This document shows positions 25,294-34,200 of a stretch of DNA of 64,000 bases, in pieces (position 1 is the stretch's first letter; every line of letters starts with the position of its first letter). This stretch comes from Bifidobacterium miconisargentati (GTDB lineage: Bacteria > Actinomycetota > Actinomycetes > Actinomycetales > Bifidobacteriaceae), in the NCBI RefSeq assembly GCF_019331675.1, contig NZ_JAHBBJ010000002.1, positions 124,001 through 188,000 on the forward strand, in the 5' to 3' direction. The notes beneath the pieces are model-generated. The model saw only the letters and a list, made by a program, of their open reading frames with translations, was not told where the DNA came from and did no database searches. The translations under genes and the position numbers were made by a program.

Positions 25294-27215
25294 GCGATAA
25301 GACCGACAGCGTCGGCGAGAACAACATCGTCGCCACCGAAACGGCGATCGAACAGTCGCGCAAGGCCGCCGGACCGGACCGGCCGAAGCACGTCATCCGC
25401 ACGCTGGGCAAGTCCATGCGCGAGTACACCAAGGAAAGCTGGCTGGCCCCGCTGTTCGTGACCATCGAAAGCATCCTGGAAATCGTGATCCCCACGGTCA
25501 TGGCCGCGCTCATCGACCAGGGCATCACCGACGGCAGCATGCCGGCCATCGTCAAGTTCGGCCTGATCCTGCTGGCCTGTTCGCTGATTTCGCTGGCCTG
25601 CGGCTTCCTGGCCGGAAAGTTCGCCGCCATCGCTGCCGCCGGCTTCGCGAAGAACCTGCGTCACGACCAGTTCGAGAAGGTGCAGGGTTTCAGCTTCACC
25701 AACATCGACCGCTTCTCCACCGGCTCGATCATCACGCGACTGACCACCGACGTGACCAACCTGCAGAACGCCTACGCCATGATGATCCGCATGGGCGTGC
25801 GCGCCCCGATCATGGTCGTGGTGGCCTGGATCTTCTCCTTCCGCATCAGCCCGTCCATCTCGATGGTGTTCCTGGCCTGCATCCCGATTCTGGGTCTGGG
25901 CCTGTGCGGCCTGGCGGTGCTGGTGCACCCGGTGTTCGAGCGCGTGTTCCACACGTACGACGCGCTCAACAACGTGGTGGACGAGAACCTGCAGGGCATC
26001 CGCGTGGTGAAGTCCTACAACCGCGAATCCTTCGAGATCTCCAAGTTCGACCGCATCTCCAAGCGCATCTTCAAGGACTTCACGCTCGCCGAACGCATCA
26101 TGAGCTTCAATAGCCCGATCATGATGTTCTGCATCTACGGCTCCATGATCCTCATCTCCTGGATGGGCGCCCAGCAGATCGTCGCCTCCGGCAACAACGC
26201 CGCGATGGGCCTGACCACCGGCGACCTGACCGCACTGGTCACCTACGCCATGCAGATCCTCATGTCCATGATGATGCTCTCGATGATCTTCGTCATGTTC
26301 ATCATCTCCCAGGCTTCCGCCGAGCGAATCTGCCAGGTGCTGCAGGAGCAGAGCACCGTGACGGACCCGGCCAACCCGGTCGACTACGTGGCGGACGGCT
26401 CCATCGAATTCGACCACGTCACCTTCCGCTACTCGGACAACTCCGAGAAGCCGGTGCTTGACGACATCGACCTCAAGATCGCCTCCGGCATGACCGTGGG
26501 CATCGTGGGCGGCACCGGTTCCGCCAAGTCCTCGCTGGTCCAGCTGGTCCCGCGCCTGTACGACGTCTCCGCCGGAACGCTCAAGGTCGGCGGCCGCGAC
26601 GTGCGCGACTACGATTTGGAGGTCCTGCGCGACCAGGTGGCCATGGTGCTCCAGAAGAACGTGCTGTTCTCCGGCACCATCGCCGAGAACCTGCGCTGGG
26701 GCAACCCGGAGGCCACGGACGAGGAGATCCGCCACGCCTGCCAGCTCGCGCAGGCCGACGGCTTCATCCAGGAGTTCCCGGACAAGTACGACACGTACAT
26801 CGAACAGGGCGGCACCAACGTCTCCGGCGGCCAGCGCCAGCGCCTGTGCATCGCCCGCGCGCTGCTCAAGAAGCCGAAGATCCTGATCCTGGACGACTCC
26901 ACCTCCGCCGTGGACACCAAGACCGACCAGCTGATCCGCGCCGCGTTCCACCACGAGATCCCGGACACCACCAAGATCATCATCGCCCAGCGCGTGGCCT
27001 CGGTACAGGAATCGGACATGATCCTCGTGATGGACGAGGGCCGCATCATGGCCCGCGGCACGCATGAGGAGCTGCTCGCCACCTGCGACGAATACCGGTC
27101 CATCTACGAATCCCAGACCAAGAACACCGCCGCCGGCCAGGCCGAGCTCGAACAGGCCGCGGCACGCGAGGCCGCAGCCGTGCGCGGCGCCGAACAGGAA
27201 GGAGAGGCACGATGA
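25290..27215 (+). CDS. ABC exporter half-transporter, degenerate-site subunit
   Basis: The 641-residue protein has six membrane helices (about residues 45-340) and an ATPase domain. Walker A is GGTGSAKSS (about 407-415), the signature is VSGGQRQRL, and Walker B is ILILDDSTS with Asp in place of the catalytic Glu. The switch residue is Gln (IIAQRVAS) where His is normal. This is the pattern of the degenerate half of heterodimeric exporters such as LmrCD, BmrCD and TM287/288. It is ATGA-coupled to both neighbours. Probable function is export of a toxic compound or peptide. Confidence 0.92.
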   Translation: MSDKTDSVGENNIVATETAIEQSRKAAGPDRPKHVIRTLGKSMREYTKESWLAPLFVTIESILEIVIPTVMAALIDQGITDGSMPAIVKFGLILLACSLISLACGFLAGKFAAIAAAGFAKNLRHDQFEKVQGFSFTNIDRFSTGSIITRLTTDVTNLQNAYAMMIRMGVRAPIMVVVAWIFSFRISPSISMVFLACIPILGLGLCGLAVLVHPVFERVFHTYDALNNVVDENLQGIRVVKSYNRESFEISKFDRISKRIFKDFTLAERIMSFNSPIMMFCIYGSMILISWMGAQQIVASGNNAAMGLTTGDLTALVTYAMQILMSMMMLSMIFVMFIISQASAERICQVLQEQSTVTDPANPVDYVADGSIEFDHVTFRYSDNSEKPVLDDIDLKIASGMTVGIVGGTGSAKSSLVQLVPRLYDVSAGTLKVGGRDVRDYDLEVLRDQVAMVLQKNVLFSGTIAENLRWGNPEATDEEIRHACQLAQADGFIQEFPDKYDTYIEQGGTNVSGGQRQRLCIARALLKKPKILILDDSTSAVDTKTDQLIRAAFHHEIPDTTKIIIAQRVASVQESDMILVMDEGRIMARGTHEELLATCDEYRSIYESQTKNTAAGQAELEQAAAREAAAVRGAEQEGEAR

Positions 27216-29227
27216 GCGAGAAGCAGAACTTCAAGGACCGCAAGCCCGCCATGGGCAAGCCGGCTCCCGGCACCACCAAGCGCATCTTCGGCTACATCCT
27301 GCAATACAAGTGGCGCGTGACCGCCATCGTGGTCTGCATCCTCGTGGGCGCCGCCGCGCAGGCCGGCTCCGCGCTGTTCCTCCAGTCCCTCATCGACACG
27401 TACATCCTGCCGATGGTGGGTGCCAAGAACCCCGACTGGGGCCCGCTGCTGCGTGCGATCACGCTCATGGGATGCCTGTACCTGGCCGGCATCGTGGCGA
27501 GCTGGCTGTGGCAGTGGCTCATCGTCACCGTCGAGCAGGGCACGCTCAAGAAGATCCGCGACGACATGTTCGCCCACCAGCAGCACCTGCCGATCCGCTA
27601 CTTCGACACCAACGAGCACGGCGACATCATGAGCCGCTACACCAACGACACCGATACGCTGCGCCAGGCCATCAGCCAGTCGTTCCCGCAGATGTTCGCC
27701 TCGCTGATCTCCGCGATCGCGGCCGTCATCTCCATGCTGTGGCTCTCCGTGCCGATCACCGTGTTCGTGCTGCTGTTCACCGTGCTGCTGTTCTTCATCG
27801 TGCGCAAGGTGGTCTCCCGTGCGGGTCGCTACTTCGTCAAGCAGCAGCAGTGGCTGGGTGACGTGAACGCCTTCGTGGAGGAGTCCGTGAACGGCCAGAA
27901 GGTCATCAAGGTCTTCAACCACGAGGACGCCACGCAGGACACCTTCGATAAGAAGAACCAGGAGCTGTTCGAGGCCTCCGCTGAAGCGAACACCTGGGGC
28001 AACGTCACCATGCCGATCGTGGGCAACATGGGCTACATGCTCTACATCCTGCTCGCCATCGTGGGCGGTGCCATGGCGCTCGCCGGCGTGGGCAACTTCG
28101 GCCTGTCCGGCTTCGGCTCGCTCACCCTCGGCACGCTGATCTCGCTGCTGACCCTCTCCCGTTCGTTCATTAACCCGCTCGGCCAGGTCTCCATGCAGCT
28201 CAACATGGTGATGATGGCGCTCGCCGGCGCCTCCCGCATCTTCGCGCTGATGGACGAGCCCGTGGAACAGGACGGCGGCACCGTGACGCTGGTGAATGTC
28301 GAGCTCGGCGAGGACGGCCATACCATGACCGAAGTGGACCACGAGACCGGCCACTGGGCATGGAAGCGCGAAGCCGGCGACGACGGCACCCGTTCCCTCA
28401 AGGCCGCCGAAAAGCTGCGCGGCTCCGCCCGCGAGGTGGCCATCAAGGCCAAGGAGCAGGCGATCACCTCGCCGGACGGCCGGTACACGCTGCTCAGGGG
28501 CGACGTGCGTTTCACCAACGTGACCTTCGGTTACAACCCGGACAAGCCGGTCCTGCACGACATCACCTGGTTCGCCAAGCCCGGCCAGAAGGTGGCGCTG
28601 GTCGGCGCGACCGGTGCCGGCAAGACCACGGTGACCAACCTCATCAACCGCTTCTACGACATCCAGGAAGGCCAGATCCTCTACGACGGCATCTCCGTGG
28701 CCGGCATCAGGAAGCCTGATCTGCGCCGCTCGCTGGGCATCGTGCTGCAGGACGTGAACCTGTTCACCGGCACCGTGATGGACAACATCCGCTACGGCCG
28801 CCTGAACGCCACGGACGAGGAGTGCATCGAGGCCGCCAAGCTGGTGAACGCGGACAGCTTCATCCGCATGCTGTCCAACGGCTACCAGACTGTGCTCGAG
28901 GGAGACGGCTCCGGCCTGTCCCAGGGCCAGCGCCAGCTCATCTCGATCGCCCGTGCCGCCGTGGCCGACCCGCCCGCGTTGATTCTCGACGAGGCCACGT
29001 CCTCCATCGACACCCGTACCGAGGAAGTGGTGCAGGCCGGCATGGACGCGCTGATGAAGGGCCGCACGGTCTTCGTGATCGCCCACCGCCTGTCCACCGT
29101 ACGCAATTCCGATGTGATCATGGTCCTCGACCACGGCAACATCATCGAGCGCGGCTCCCACGACGAGCTCATCGCCCAGAAGGGCGAGTACTACCAGCTC
29201 TACACCGGCGCGGTGGAACTGGAGTAG
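27212..29227 (+). CDS. ABC exporter half-transporter, catalytic subunit
   Basis: The 671-residue partner has six helices and a complete ATPase: Walker A GATGAGKT (about 466-473), Walker B LILDEATS and the switch histidine in FVIAHRLST. Its signature is LSQGQRQ, with Gln replacing the second Gly. Between the membrane and ATPase domains is a charged insert of about 65 residues (around 345-415, starting NVELGEDGHTMTEV). It starts inside the previous stop, after GGAGAGGCACG. Followed by a dispersed repeat and a strong terminator. Confidence 0.92.
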   Translation: MSEKQNFKDRKPAMGKPAPGTTKRIFGYILQYKWRVTAIVVCILVGAAAQAGSALFLQSLIDTYILPMVGAKNPDWGPLLRAITLMGCLYLAGIVASWLWQWLIVTVEQGTLKKIRDDMFAHQQHLPIRYFDTNEHGDIMSRYTNDTDTLRQAISQSFPQMFASLISAIAAVISMLWLSVPITVFVLLFTVLLFFIVRKVVSRAGRYFVKQQQWLGDVNAFVEESVNGQKVIKVFNHEDATQDTFDKKNQELFEASAEANTWGNVTMPIVGNMGYMLYILLAIVGGAMALAGVGNFGLSGFGSLTLGTLISLLTLSRSFINPLGQVSMQLNMVMMALAGASRIFALMDEPVEQDGGTVTLVNVELGEDGHTMTEVDHETGHWAWKREAGDDGTRSLKAAEKLRGSAREVAIKAKEQAITSPDGRYTLLRGDVRFTNVTFGYNPDKPVLHDITWFAKPGQKVALVGATGAGKTTVTNLINRFYDIQEGQILYDGISVAGIRKPDLRRSLGIVLQDVNLFTGTVMDNIRYGRLNATDEECIEAAKLVNADSFIRMLSNGYQTVLEGDGSGLSQGQRQLISIARAAVADPPALILDEATSSIDTRTEEVVQAGMDALMKGRTVFVIAHRLSTVRNSDVIMVLDHGNIIERGSHDELIAQKGEYYQLYTGAVELE

Positions 29228-29250
29228 CAGCGGTTCGGACGCCGTTTTCC

Positions 29251-29298
29251 GGCTCCCCTCCCTGAGGGGAGCTGTCAGCGAAGCTGACTGAGGGGAGC
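29251..29298 (+). repeat. Dispersed double-hairpin repeat, copy R3
   Basis: GGCTCCCCTCCCTGAGGGGA is followed by GCTGTCAGC-GAA-GCTGACTG. Both hairpins are well formed. It is downstream of the ABC operon. Confidence 0.8.
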
Positions 29299-29325
29299 TG
29301 TGGCGAAACCTATGTATTTGCACAT

Positions 29326-29370
29326 ACAAAACGGGTTCCAACGATTCATTTCCGTTGGAACCCGTTTTGT
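29326..29370. terminator. Bidirectional terminator between converging units
   Basis: Perfect 18-bp arms ACAAAACGGGTTCCAACG and CGTTGGAACCCGTTTTGT surround 9 bases. It lies between the ABC operon (+) and the methyltransferase (-) and can serve both. Confidence 0.85.
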
Positions 29371-29392
29371 GTTGCGTTTTATCCTCGCGCCG

Positions 29393-30121
29393 CTACTTCT
29401 CCGCCACGATGGCGACGTAGCCGCCCTTGGTGTAGCCCTCGGAGGGCTCCTCGACGCCGCGGTTGGTGTACACCGGGTTGGCCACGAGCGTCTGAGCGTA
29501 CTGCAGGTTCTTCAGGCCGAGCTGGTCGGTCAGGATGCCGATCTTCTCCTCGGTGGTGTGCCAGTACGCGGACTTCGCGAGCTCGATGGGGTAGGGGAGC
29601 TCGGGCATCGTGCCTTCGAGCTCGTGGCTGGAATAGCCGTCCTGCACGGAGGCGAGCAGGTACATGAGACCGTAGGCGCTCTCCTTCGGCACGTCGATGA
29701 GAACGAGCTTGCCGCCGCTCTTCAGCGCGTCAAGGCAGTTGCGATACGCGACGGTCAGGTCGGGGATATAGCTGGAGCTGCCGTTGAAGTAGATCACGTC
29801 GTACGTGTCCGCGGGCAGATCGGCGGTTTCGGCGGTGCCGATCTGCACTTCCATGCCGCGCTTGCGGGCGATGGCGGCCATGTCCTCGGACGGTTCCACG
29901 CCCTCGGTGACGGTCAGACCGTACTCGTCCTTCAGCGCCTTCTCGAACAGACCGCTGCCGCAGCCGACGGACAGAATCCTGGCATCGGCGCCGTCTCCGG
30001 CGACACCGGCCAGGTCAAGGGAGAGCTTGAGCAGCTTGAGCTCGCTGAGGAACACGTTCTCGTTGGCGATGAACCAGCTGTCGTAGTCCGCTGCGTATCC
30101 GTCGAATTTGGCCTTGGTCAT
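29393..30121 (-). CDS. Class I SAM-dependent methyltransferase
   Basis: The 242-residue protein has motif I SVGCGSGLFEKAL (about 51-63), the acidic strand-2 region EGVEPSEDM, and DVIYFNGSSSYI then LKSGGKLVLIDVP as motifs II and III. The N-terminus FDGYAADYDSWF is common in ubiE/tehB-like methyltransferases. The substrate is not visible. The start has AAAGGAA upstream. The leader of about 170-245 bases contains a TPP riboswitch aptamer (30288-30365) in the same orientation, so its expression is probably tied to thiamine pyrophosphate, which suggests a link to thiamine or a thiazole/pyrimidine derivative. Confidence 0.88.
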   Translation of the reverse strand: MTKAKFDGYAADYDSWFIANENVFLSELKLLKLSLDLAGVAGDGADARILSVGCGSGLFEKALKDEYGLTVTEGVEPSEDMAAIARKRGMEVQIGTAETADLPADTYDVIYFNGSSSYIPDLTVAYRNCLDALKSGGKLVLIDVPKESAYGLMYLLASVQDGYSSHELEGTMPELPYPIELAKSAYWHTTEEKIGILTDQLGLKNLQYAQTLVANPVYTNRGVEEPSEGYTKGGYVAIVAEK

Positions 30122-30174
30122 GGCGATTCCTTTACTCCGTGCGCTTCATGAGCGCGTCATGAAACACTTCGTGG

Positions 30175-30209
30175 GCTGTGCCGCGCGCATTCGTCGTGCG
30201 CGGCACAGC
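30175..30209 (-). promoter_or_regulatory. GC-rich hairpin in the methyltransferase leader
   Basis: GCTGTGCCGCGC... pairs with ...GCGCGGCACAGC between the riboswitch and the start codon. No U-run follows on the minus strand, so it is more likely part of the expression platform than a simple terminator. Confidence 0.5.
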
Positions 30210-30287
30210 TCGTTATCGTTATTGCGGCCAGAGCATCGAAGGCGCCGGATCACCGCTTCGTAACCTTGGACCTTCGCGGAACAACAC

Positions 30288-30365
30288 GTTGCTTCCCTAC
30301 GCGAGCATTGCCTCACAGGTTCAAAGGGTCCCAAACGGTCTCAGCGAAATCGCTCCCCTAGCCAC
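30288..30365 (-). ncRNA. TPP (THI-box) riboswitch aptamer
   Basis: On the minus strand the conserved elements appear in order: AGGGGAGCG, a P3 hairpin with CGCTGAGA, then GGGACCC, GAACCTG, GGCAATGC and GCGTAGGGA. They are enclosed by a P1 stem GUGGCU/AGCAAC with one mismatch. Just downstream, GGAAGCAAC can pair with GTTGTTCC, which would compete with P1 and act as the switch. The next gene on this strand is the methyltransferase at 30121. Confidence 0.85.
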
Positions 30366-30375
30366 ATCCCAGTCT

Positions 30376-30650
30376 AGCCATGCCGGGCGCGATTGGGAAG
30401 GTTCCGGCTCCGGCCCCGAGTGTCGCAGGGCCGTCACCGCCACCTCGGAGATGCCACCCCGGAGCTGCCATCAGGGAACACCCTTACGGGGTGCGCCGCC
30501 TGAACGTCCGCACTAGACTTGCTGGAAAACGTGCGAGAAGGAAACATCGCCGCGACCCATCCGCGGTCCATTCCGCGGCATGATTCATGTGGCATGATTC
30601 CGCCGATCGCACCGACCGTCCGCCAACGGCGACGAACGAGAGAGAAGAAG
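30376..30650. other. Divergent intergenic region, methyltransferase leader and MacB-like operon
   Basis: After the riboswitch the sequence to 30650 holds the promoters of both directions. It is GC-rich with short hairpins (for example GGGTGC near 30497) and no credible gene. AGAGAGAAGAAG at its end is the ribosome site of the ABC gene. Confidence 0.4.
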
Positions 30651-30656
30651 GTGCGT

Positions 30657-31409
30657 GTGCCCCGACCCATCATCGAAGTGAGAAACCTGCGCAAGGAGTA
30701 CCCCGTCGAGGACGAGACGGTGGTGGCGCTCGACCGCGTGAACCTCGCCATACCCCAGGGCCAGATCTGCTGCATCTTCGGCGAATCCGGCTCCGGCAAA
30801 TCCACCCTGCTCAACCAGCTCGCCGGCATGGAGAAGCCCACGCGCGGCGGCGTGCACATCGGGGGAGTGCCGGTCAGCAAGCTCAGCGAACGCGAACTCG
30901 CCGCCTTCCGACAGAAGCATCTCGGATTCGTGTTCCAGTCGTACAACCTCCTGCCGAACCTCACGGCCGTGGAGAACGTGGCCATGCCGCTCATGTTCCG
31001 CGGCGTGCCCAAGGACCAGCGCGAGCGCGCGGCCCGTGGCGTCCTGAAGCGCGTGGGGCTCGGCCATCGTCTCGGCCACTATCCCCGGCAGATGTCCGGC
31101 GGCCAGCAGCAGCGCGTCGGCATCGCACGCGCGTTCGTGACCAAGCCGGAGGTGGTGTTCGCCGACGAGCCCACCGGCAACCTCGACTCCAAAACCAAGG
31201 CCGAGGTCATGGACATGATCTGCGCGTTCGCCCGTGACTTCAACCAGACCATCGTGCTGGTCACGCATGATCCGCAGATGGCCTCCTACGCCGACCGCAT
31301 CGTCACGCTGCTCGACGGCAAGATCGTCGACGACCGGCTCAACCAGCCCGCATCATCCGCACAACCCATCATTCCGTCCACCCCAGCAGTTCAAGGAGCT
31401 GACCGATGA
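30657..31409 (+). CDS. ABC transporter ATP-binding protein, MacB/LolD type
   Basis: The 250-residue ATPase starts PRPIIEVRNLRKEYPVEDE and has Walker A GESGSGKST, the Q-loop FVFQSYNLLPNL, the signature MSGGQQQRVGIARA and Walker B VVFADEPTGNLDS, with VTHD as switch. NLLPNLTAVENVAMPL is typical of the MacB/LolD clade. A GTG start at 30657, six bases after AGAAGAAG, is preferred; GTG 30651 is possible. It ends inside the next start (ATGA). With the surface protein and FtsX-type permease it forms a three-part operon. Confidence 0.9.
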   Translation: MPRPIIEVRNLRKEYPVEDETVVALDRVNLAIPQGQICCIFGESGSGKSTLLNQLAGMEKPTRGGVHIGGVPVSKLSERELAAFRQKHLGFVFQSYNLLPNLTAVENVAMPLMFRGVPKDQRERAARGVLKRVGLGHRLGHYPRQMSGGQQQRVGIARAFVTKPEVVFADEPTGNLDSKTKAEVMDMICAFARDFNQTIVLVTHDPQMASYADRIVTLLDGKIVDDRLNQPASSAQPIIPSTPAVQGADR

Positions 31410-32695
31410 AGCACATCACCAACCGCACCCTCGCCGTCATCGTGGCGCTGTTCGCCACACTCGCACTGGCGCTCACCGTCATCTCCCTGCCGCACCCCGC
31501 CTACGCCGTGGACGAGGGCGGCGACTCCTCCCAGGGCGCGGACACCGCCCCCGTGGCCGGCCCGGTGCCGAACATCATCGTCACCAACTTCACGTACGGC
31601 GGCGAATCCGTGCCAGCCGGCTCCGATTTCAACCTGGACTTCACCTTCCAGAACATGGGACAGGTGGCCGTCTCGAACATGGTGATCACCGTGGACGGCG
31701 GTGAAAGCTTCGCCATCGCGGGCGGCACGAACACGTTCTACGTGGACTCGCTGTGGGCTGGATACGCCATGACCCAATCCGTGCCCATGCAGGCTCTGGC
31801 CTCCGCCAAGTCCGGCGCGCAACCCGTCACCGTGAGTTTCAAATACGAGTACGTGGACGCTGGCTCGCGCTCCTCGAACCAGTCCGACATCAAGATCTCC
31901 GTGCCCATCAGCCAGCCCGACCGCTTCGAGATCAACGACCCGGTGCTGCCGGACCAGGCCTTCGCCGGCGAGGAGACCACGCTCACCATGGAGTACGTGA
32001 ACAAGGGCAAGGGCGACATCTCGAACGTCGAGGCCACCATGGAGGGCGAGGGCTTCGACGCCACCATGAAGACCCAGTACGTGGGCAACGTGGCTTCCGG
32101 CGCCACCGGTTCCATCGGCTACGCCTTCACGCCGCAGGCCTCCGGCGAACTGGACGCCAAGCTCAAGATCACCTACGAGGATTCGGACGGCCAGACCAAG
32201 ACCAAGGAGTTCCCGGTCAAGCTCACCGTCAGCGATCCGATGCCCGTGGCCGCCGGCGGTGCGGTCGATCCGGACATGAGCGTGGACACCAACCAAGGCG
32301 TGCCGTGGTGGGCGTGGGTCGTGGCCGTGGTGGTCGTGGCCGGCGTGATCGTGCTGATTGTGGTGATCGTGCGCCGCAAGCGCAGGAAGAAGGCCAAGGA
32401 CGACATCGATGAGGAATGGGACGACTGGGCCGGTTCCGGCGACGGTGATTCCACTGGCGGAGCCCGTCAGGTCAAGTCCGATGGCGACGGGGCCGTCAAT
32501 GGTGCTGGTGCGTCCGGCATCGGTGCGTTTGGTGCGGGGACAGGCACGTCCGGCACCGGTGACACCGCCGCCACCCAGGTCATCGCTCCCGCCGTATCCC
32601 CCGCAAGCTCCGCCAGCGACGCCGACGCCGCGAACGGTACCGCCCAGGCCAAGCCGGGCAAGTCCCGCTTCCCCGGCCCGTTCCACAAGGCCTGA
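31406..32695 (+). CDS. Secreted, membrane-anchored surface protein of an ABC operon (COG1361/CARDB-like)
   Basis: The 429-residue protein has a signal peptide (TLAVIVALFATLALALTVIS) with a likely cleavage after HPAYA (about 34). Two Ig-like beta modules follow; NIIVTNFTYGGESVPAGSDF and the later YVNKGKGDISNV are the pattern of COG1361/CARDB domains. A membrane helix WWAWVVAVVVVAGVIVLIVV (about 296-315) leads to a basic stop-transfer and an Ala/Gly-rich cytosolic tail of about 100 residues. It lies where MacA-type adaptors sit in other MacB operons, so it may present substrate to the permease. The role is inferred. Confidence 0.8.
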   Translation: MKHITNRTLAVIVALFATLALALTVISLPHPAYAVDEGGDSSQGADTAPVAGPVPNIIVTNFTYGGESVPAGSDFNLDFTFQNMGQVAVSNMVITVDGGESFAIAGGTNTFYVDSLWAGYAMTQSVPMQALASAKSGAQPVTVSFKYEYVDAGSRSSNQSDIKISVPISQPDRFEINDPVLPDQAFAGEETTLTMEYVNKGKGDISNVEATMEGEGFDATMKTQYVGNVASGATGSIGYAFTPQASGELDAKLKITYEDSDGQTKTKEFPVKLTVSDPMPVAAGGAVDPDMSVDTNQGVPWWAWVVAVVVVAGVIVLIVVIVRRKRRKKAKDDIDEEWDDWAGSGDGDSTGGARQVKSDGDGAVNGAGASGIGAFGAGTGTSGTGDTAATQVIAPAVSPASSASDADAANGTAQAKPGKSRFPGPFHKA

Positions 32696-32709
32696 CGAAA
32701 GGCCCTGCC

Positions 32710-34200
32710 ATGCGATTCGGCGATATTCTGCGACTATGCCGCCAGAACCTCTGGCGGCGCAAATCCCGCACCATCCTGACCGTGCTCGGCGTGATCGTGG
32801 GCTGCTGCTCCATCGTGCTCATGGTTTCCCTGGCCCAGGGAATCAACGAGCGCAACGAGCAGACGCTCAAGCAGATGGGCGACCTGTCCATCGTGACCGT
32901 GTACATGAACGGCGGCGGCACGGTGAACACCGGCTCGGGCACCGAAACCATCAAACTGGACGACAAGGCGATCGAGTCCTTCCGCCAGATCGAAGGCGTC
33001 TCCGGCGTGACCCCGATGATGAACTTCCCGTACAACGCCACGCTCAAGGCCGGTGCCGGCGGCAGGTACGTCGCCGACTACGTGCAGATCATGGGCATCG
33101 ACATGGACCAGTTCGAGCGTATGGGCTACAAGCTCAAGGACGGTGCCATGCCCTCCAAGGATGGGCAGGTGCTGATCGGCGAATGGACCGCCTACGACTT
33201 CATGGACATGCTCAAAGGCGGCGACATGCGCTACGCCAATCGCGGCGACGGCGGCTATTCCTGCACCTACAACGAGGCCACCGGCGAATGCGAGGAGCCC
33301 GAGGACCAGGAGCCGTTCTTCGACCCGATGAAGACGCAGATCACGCTCGTGACCGGCGCCGATTACCAGGGCGACCCGTCCACCATGCAGATGTACGGCA
33401 ACATGGGCGGCACCGGCACGCAATCCGAGACGGTGAGCCTCGACCTGAACGTCTCCGGCATCGTCAAGGCGGATGGCAACAAGGGGTACGCCACCTCCAG
33501 CGGACTGGTCATGAGCGTCGACGATCTCAAGGCGCTGATCGCCAAGGTGAACCCGTCGGCCGCCAAGCAGGGCACCACCTACGATCAGGTGCTGGTCAAG
33601 GCCGCCGATCTGACCTCCGTGCCCGAAGTGGAGTCGCAGCTCAAATCCATGGGCTACGAGACCTACTCCTACGAGGACATGCGCAAGTCCATGGAGGAGC
33701 AGACCCGCAGCATCCAGATCATCCTGGGCGGCATCGGCGCGGTGTCCCTGCTGGTGGCGGCCATCGGCATCGCCAACACGATGGTCATGTCCGTGACCGA
33801 ACGCACGCGCGAGATCGGCATCATGAAGGCGCTCGGCTGCTATGTGCGCGACATCCGCGTGATGTTCCTGACGGAGGCCGGCGCGATCGGCTTCTTCGGC
33901 GGGCTCATCGGCTGCGTGCTGAGCGGGCTGATATCGCTGGGCATCAACCTGATAGGCATGACGTACTTCGCGTCGATGTACGGCGTCAGCACAGGCGACG
34001 CCGAATCGCTCTCGTTCGGGGAACGATTCTGGCAGGCGCTGGTCGGCGGCGAGGATGTGACGCGCTTCTCGGTGATCCCCTGGTGGCTGTTCCTCTTCGC
34101 CATCCTGTTCTCCACGCTGATCGGCCTGCTCTTCGGCTTCGGCCCCGCCAACAAGGCCGTGAAGATCCCCGCCCTGGACGCCATCAAGAACAGCGAGTGA
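32710..34200 (+). CDS. ABC transporter permease, MacB/FtsX type
   Basis: The 496-residue protein has helix 1 at about 20-43 (RKSRTILTVLGVIVGCCSIVL), a large extracellular MacB-core domain (about 45-335), then three helices at the end (from GGIGAVSLLVAAIGIANTM, from GAIGFFGGLIGCVLSG and from FLFAILFSTLIGLLFG). The MSVTERTREIGIMKALG loop is the FtsX coupling motif. It follows the surface protein by 14 bases with GAAAGG upstream. Its last 17 bases overlap the 3' end of the converging dxs-like gene. Confidence 0.9.
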   Translation: MRFGDILRLCRQNLWRRKSRTILTVLGVIVGCCSIVLMVSLAQGINERNEQTLKQMGDLSIVTVYMNGGGTVNTGSGTETIKLDDKAIESFRQIEGVSGVTPMMNFPYNATLKAGAGGRYVADYVQIMGIDMDQFERMGYKLKDGAMPSKDGQVLIGEWTAYDFMDMLKGGDMRYANRGDGGYSCTYNEATGECEEPEDQEPFFDPMKTQITLVTGADYQGDPSTMQMYGNMGGTGTQSETVSLDLNVSGIVKADGNKGYATSSGLVMSVDDLKALIAKVNPSAAKQGTTYDQVLVKAADLTSVPEVESQLKSMGYETYSYEDMRKSMEEQTRSIQIILGGIGAVSLLVAAIGIANTMVMSVTERTREIGIMKALGCYVRDIRVMFLTEAGAIGFFGGLIGCVLSGLISLGINLIGMTYFASMYGVSTGDAESLSFGERFWQALVGGEDVTRFSVIPWWLFLFAILFSTLIGLLFGFGPANKAVKIPALDAIKNSE

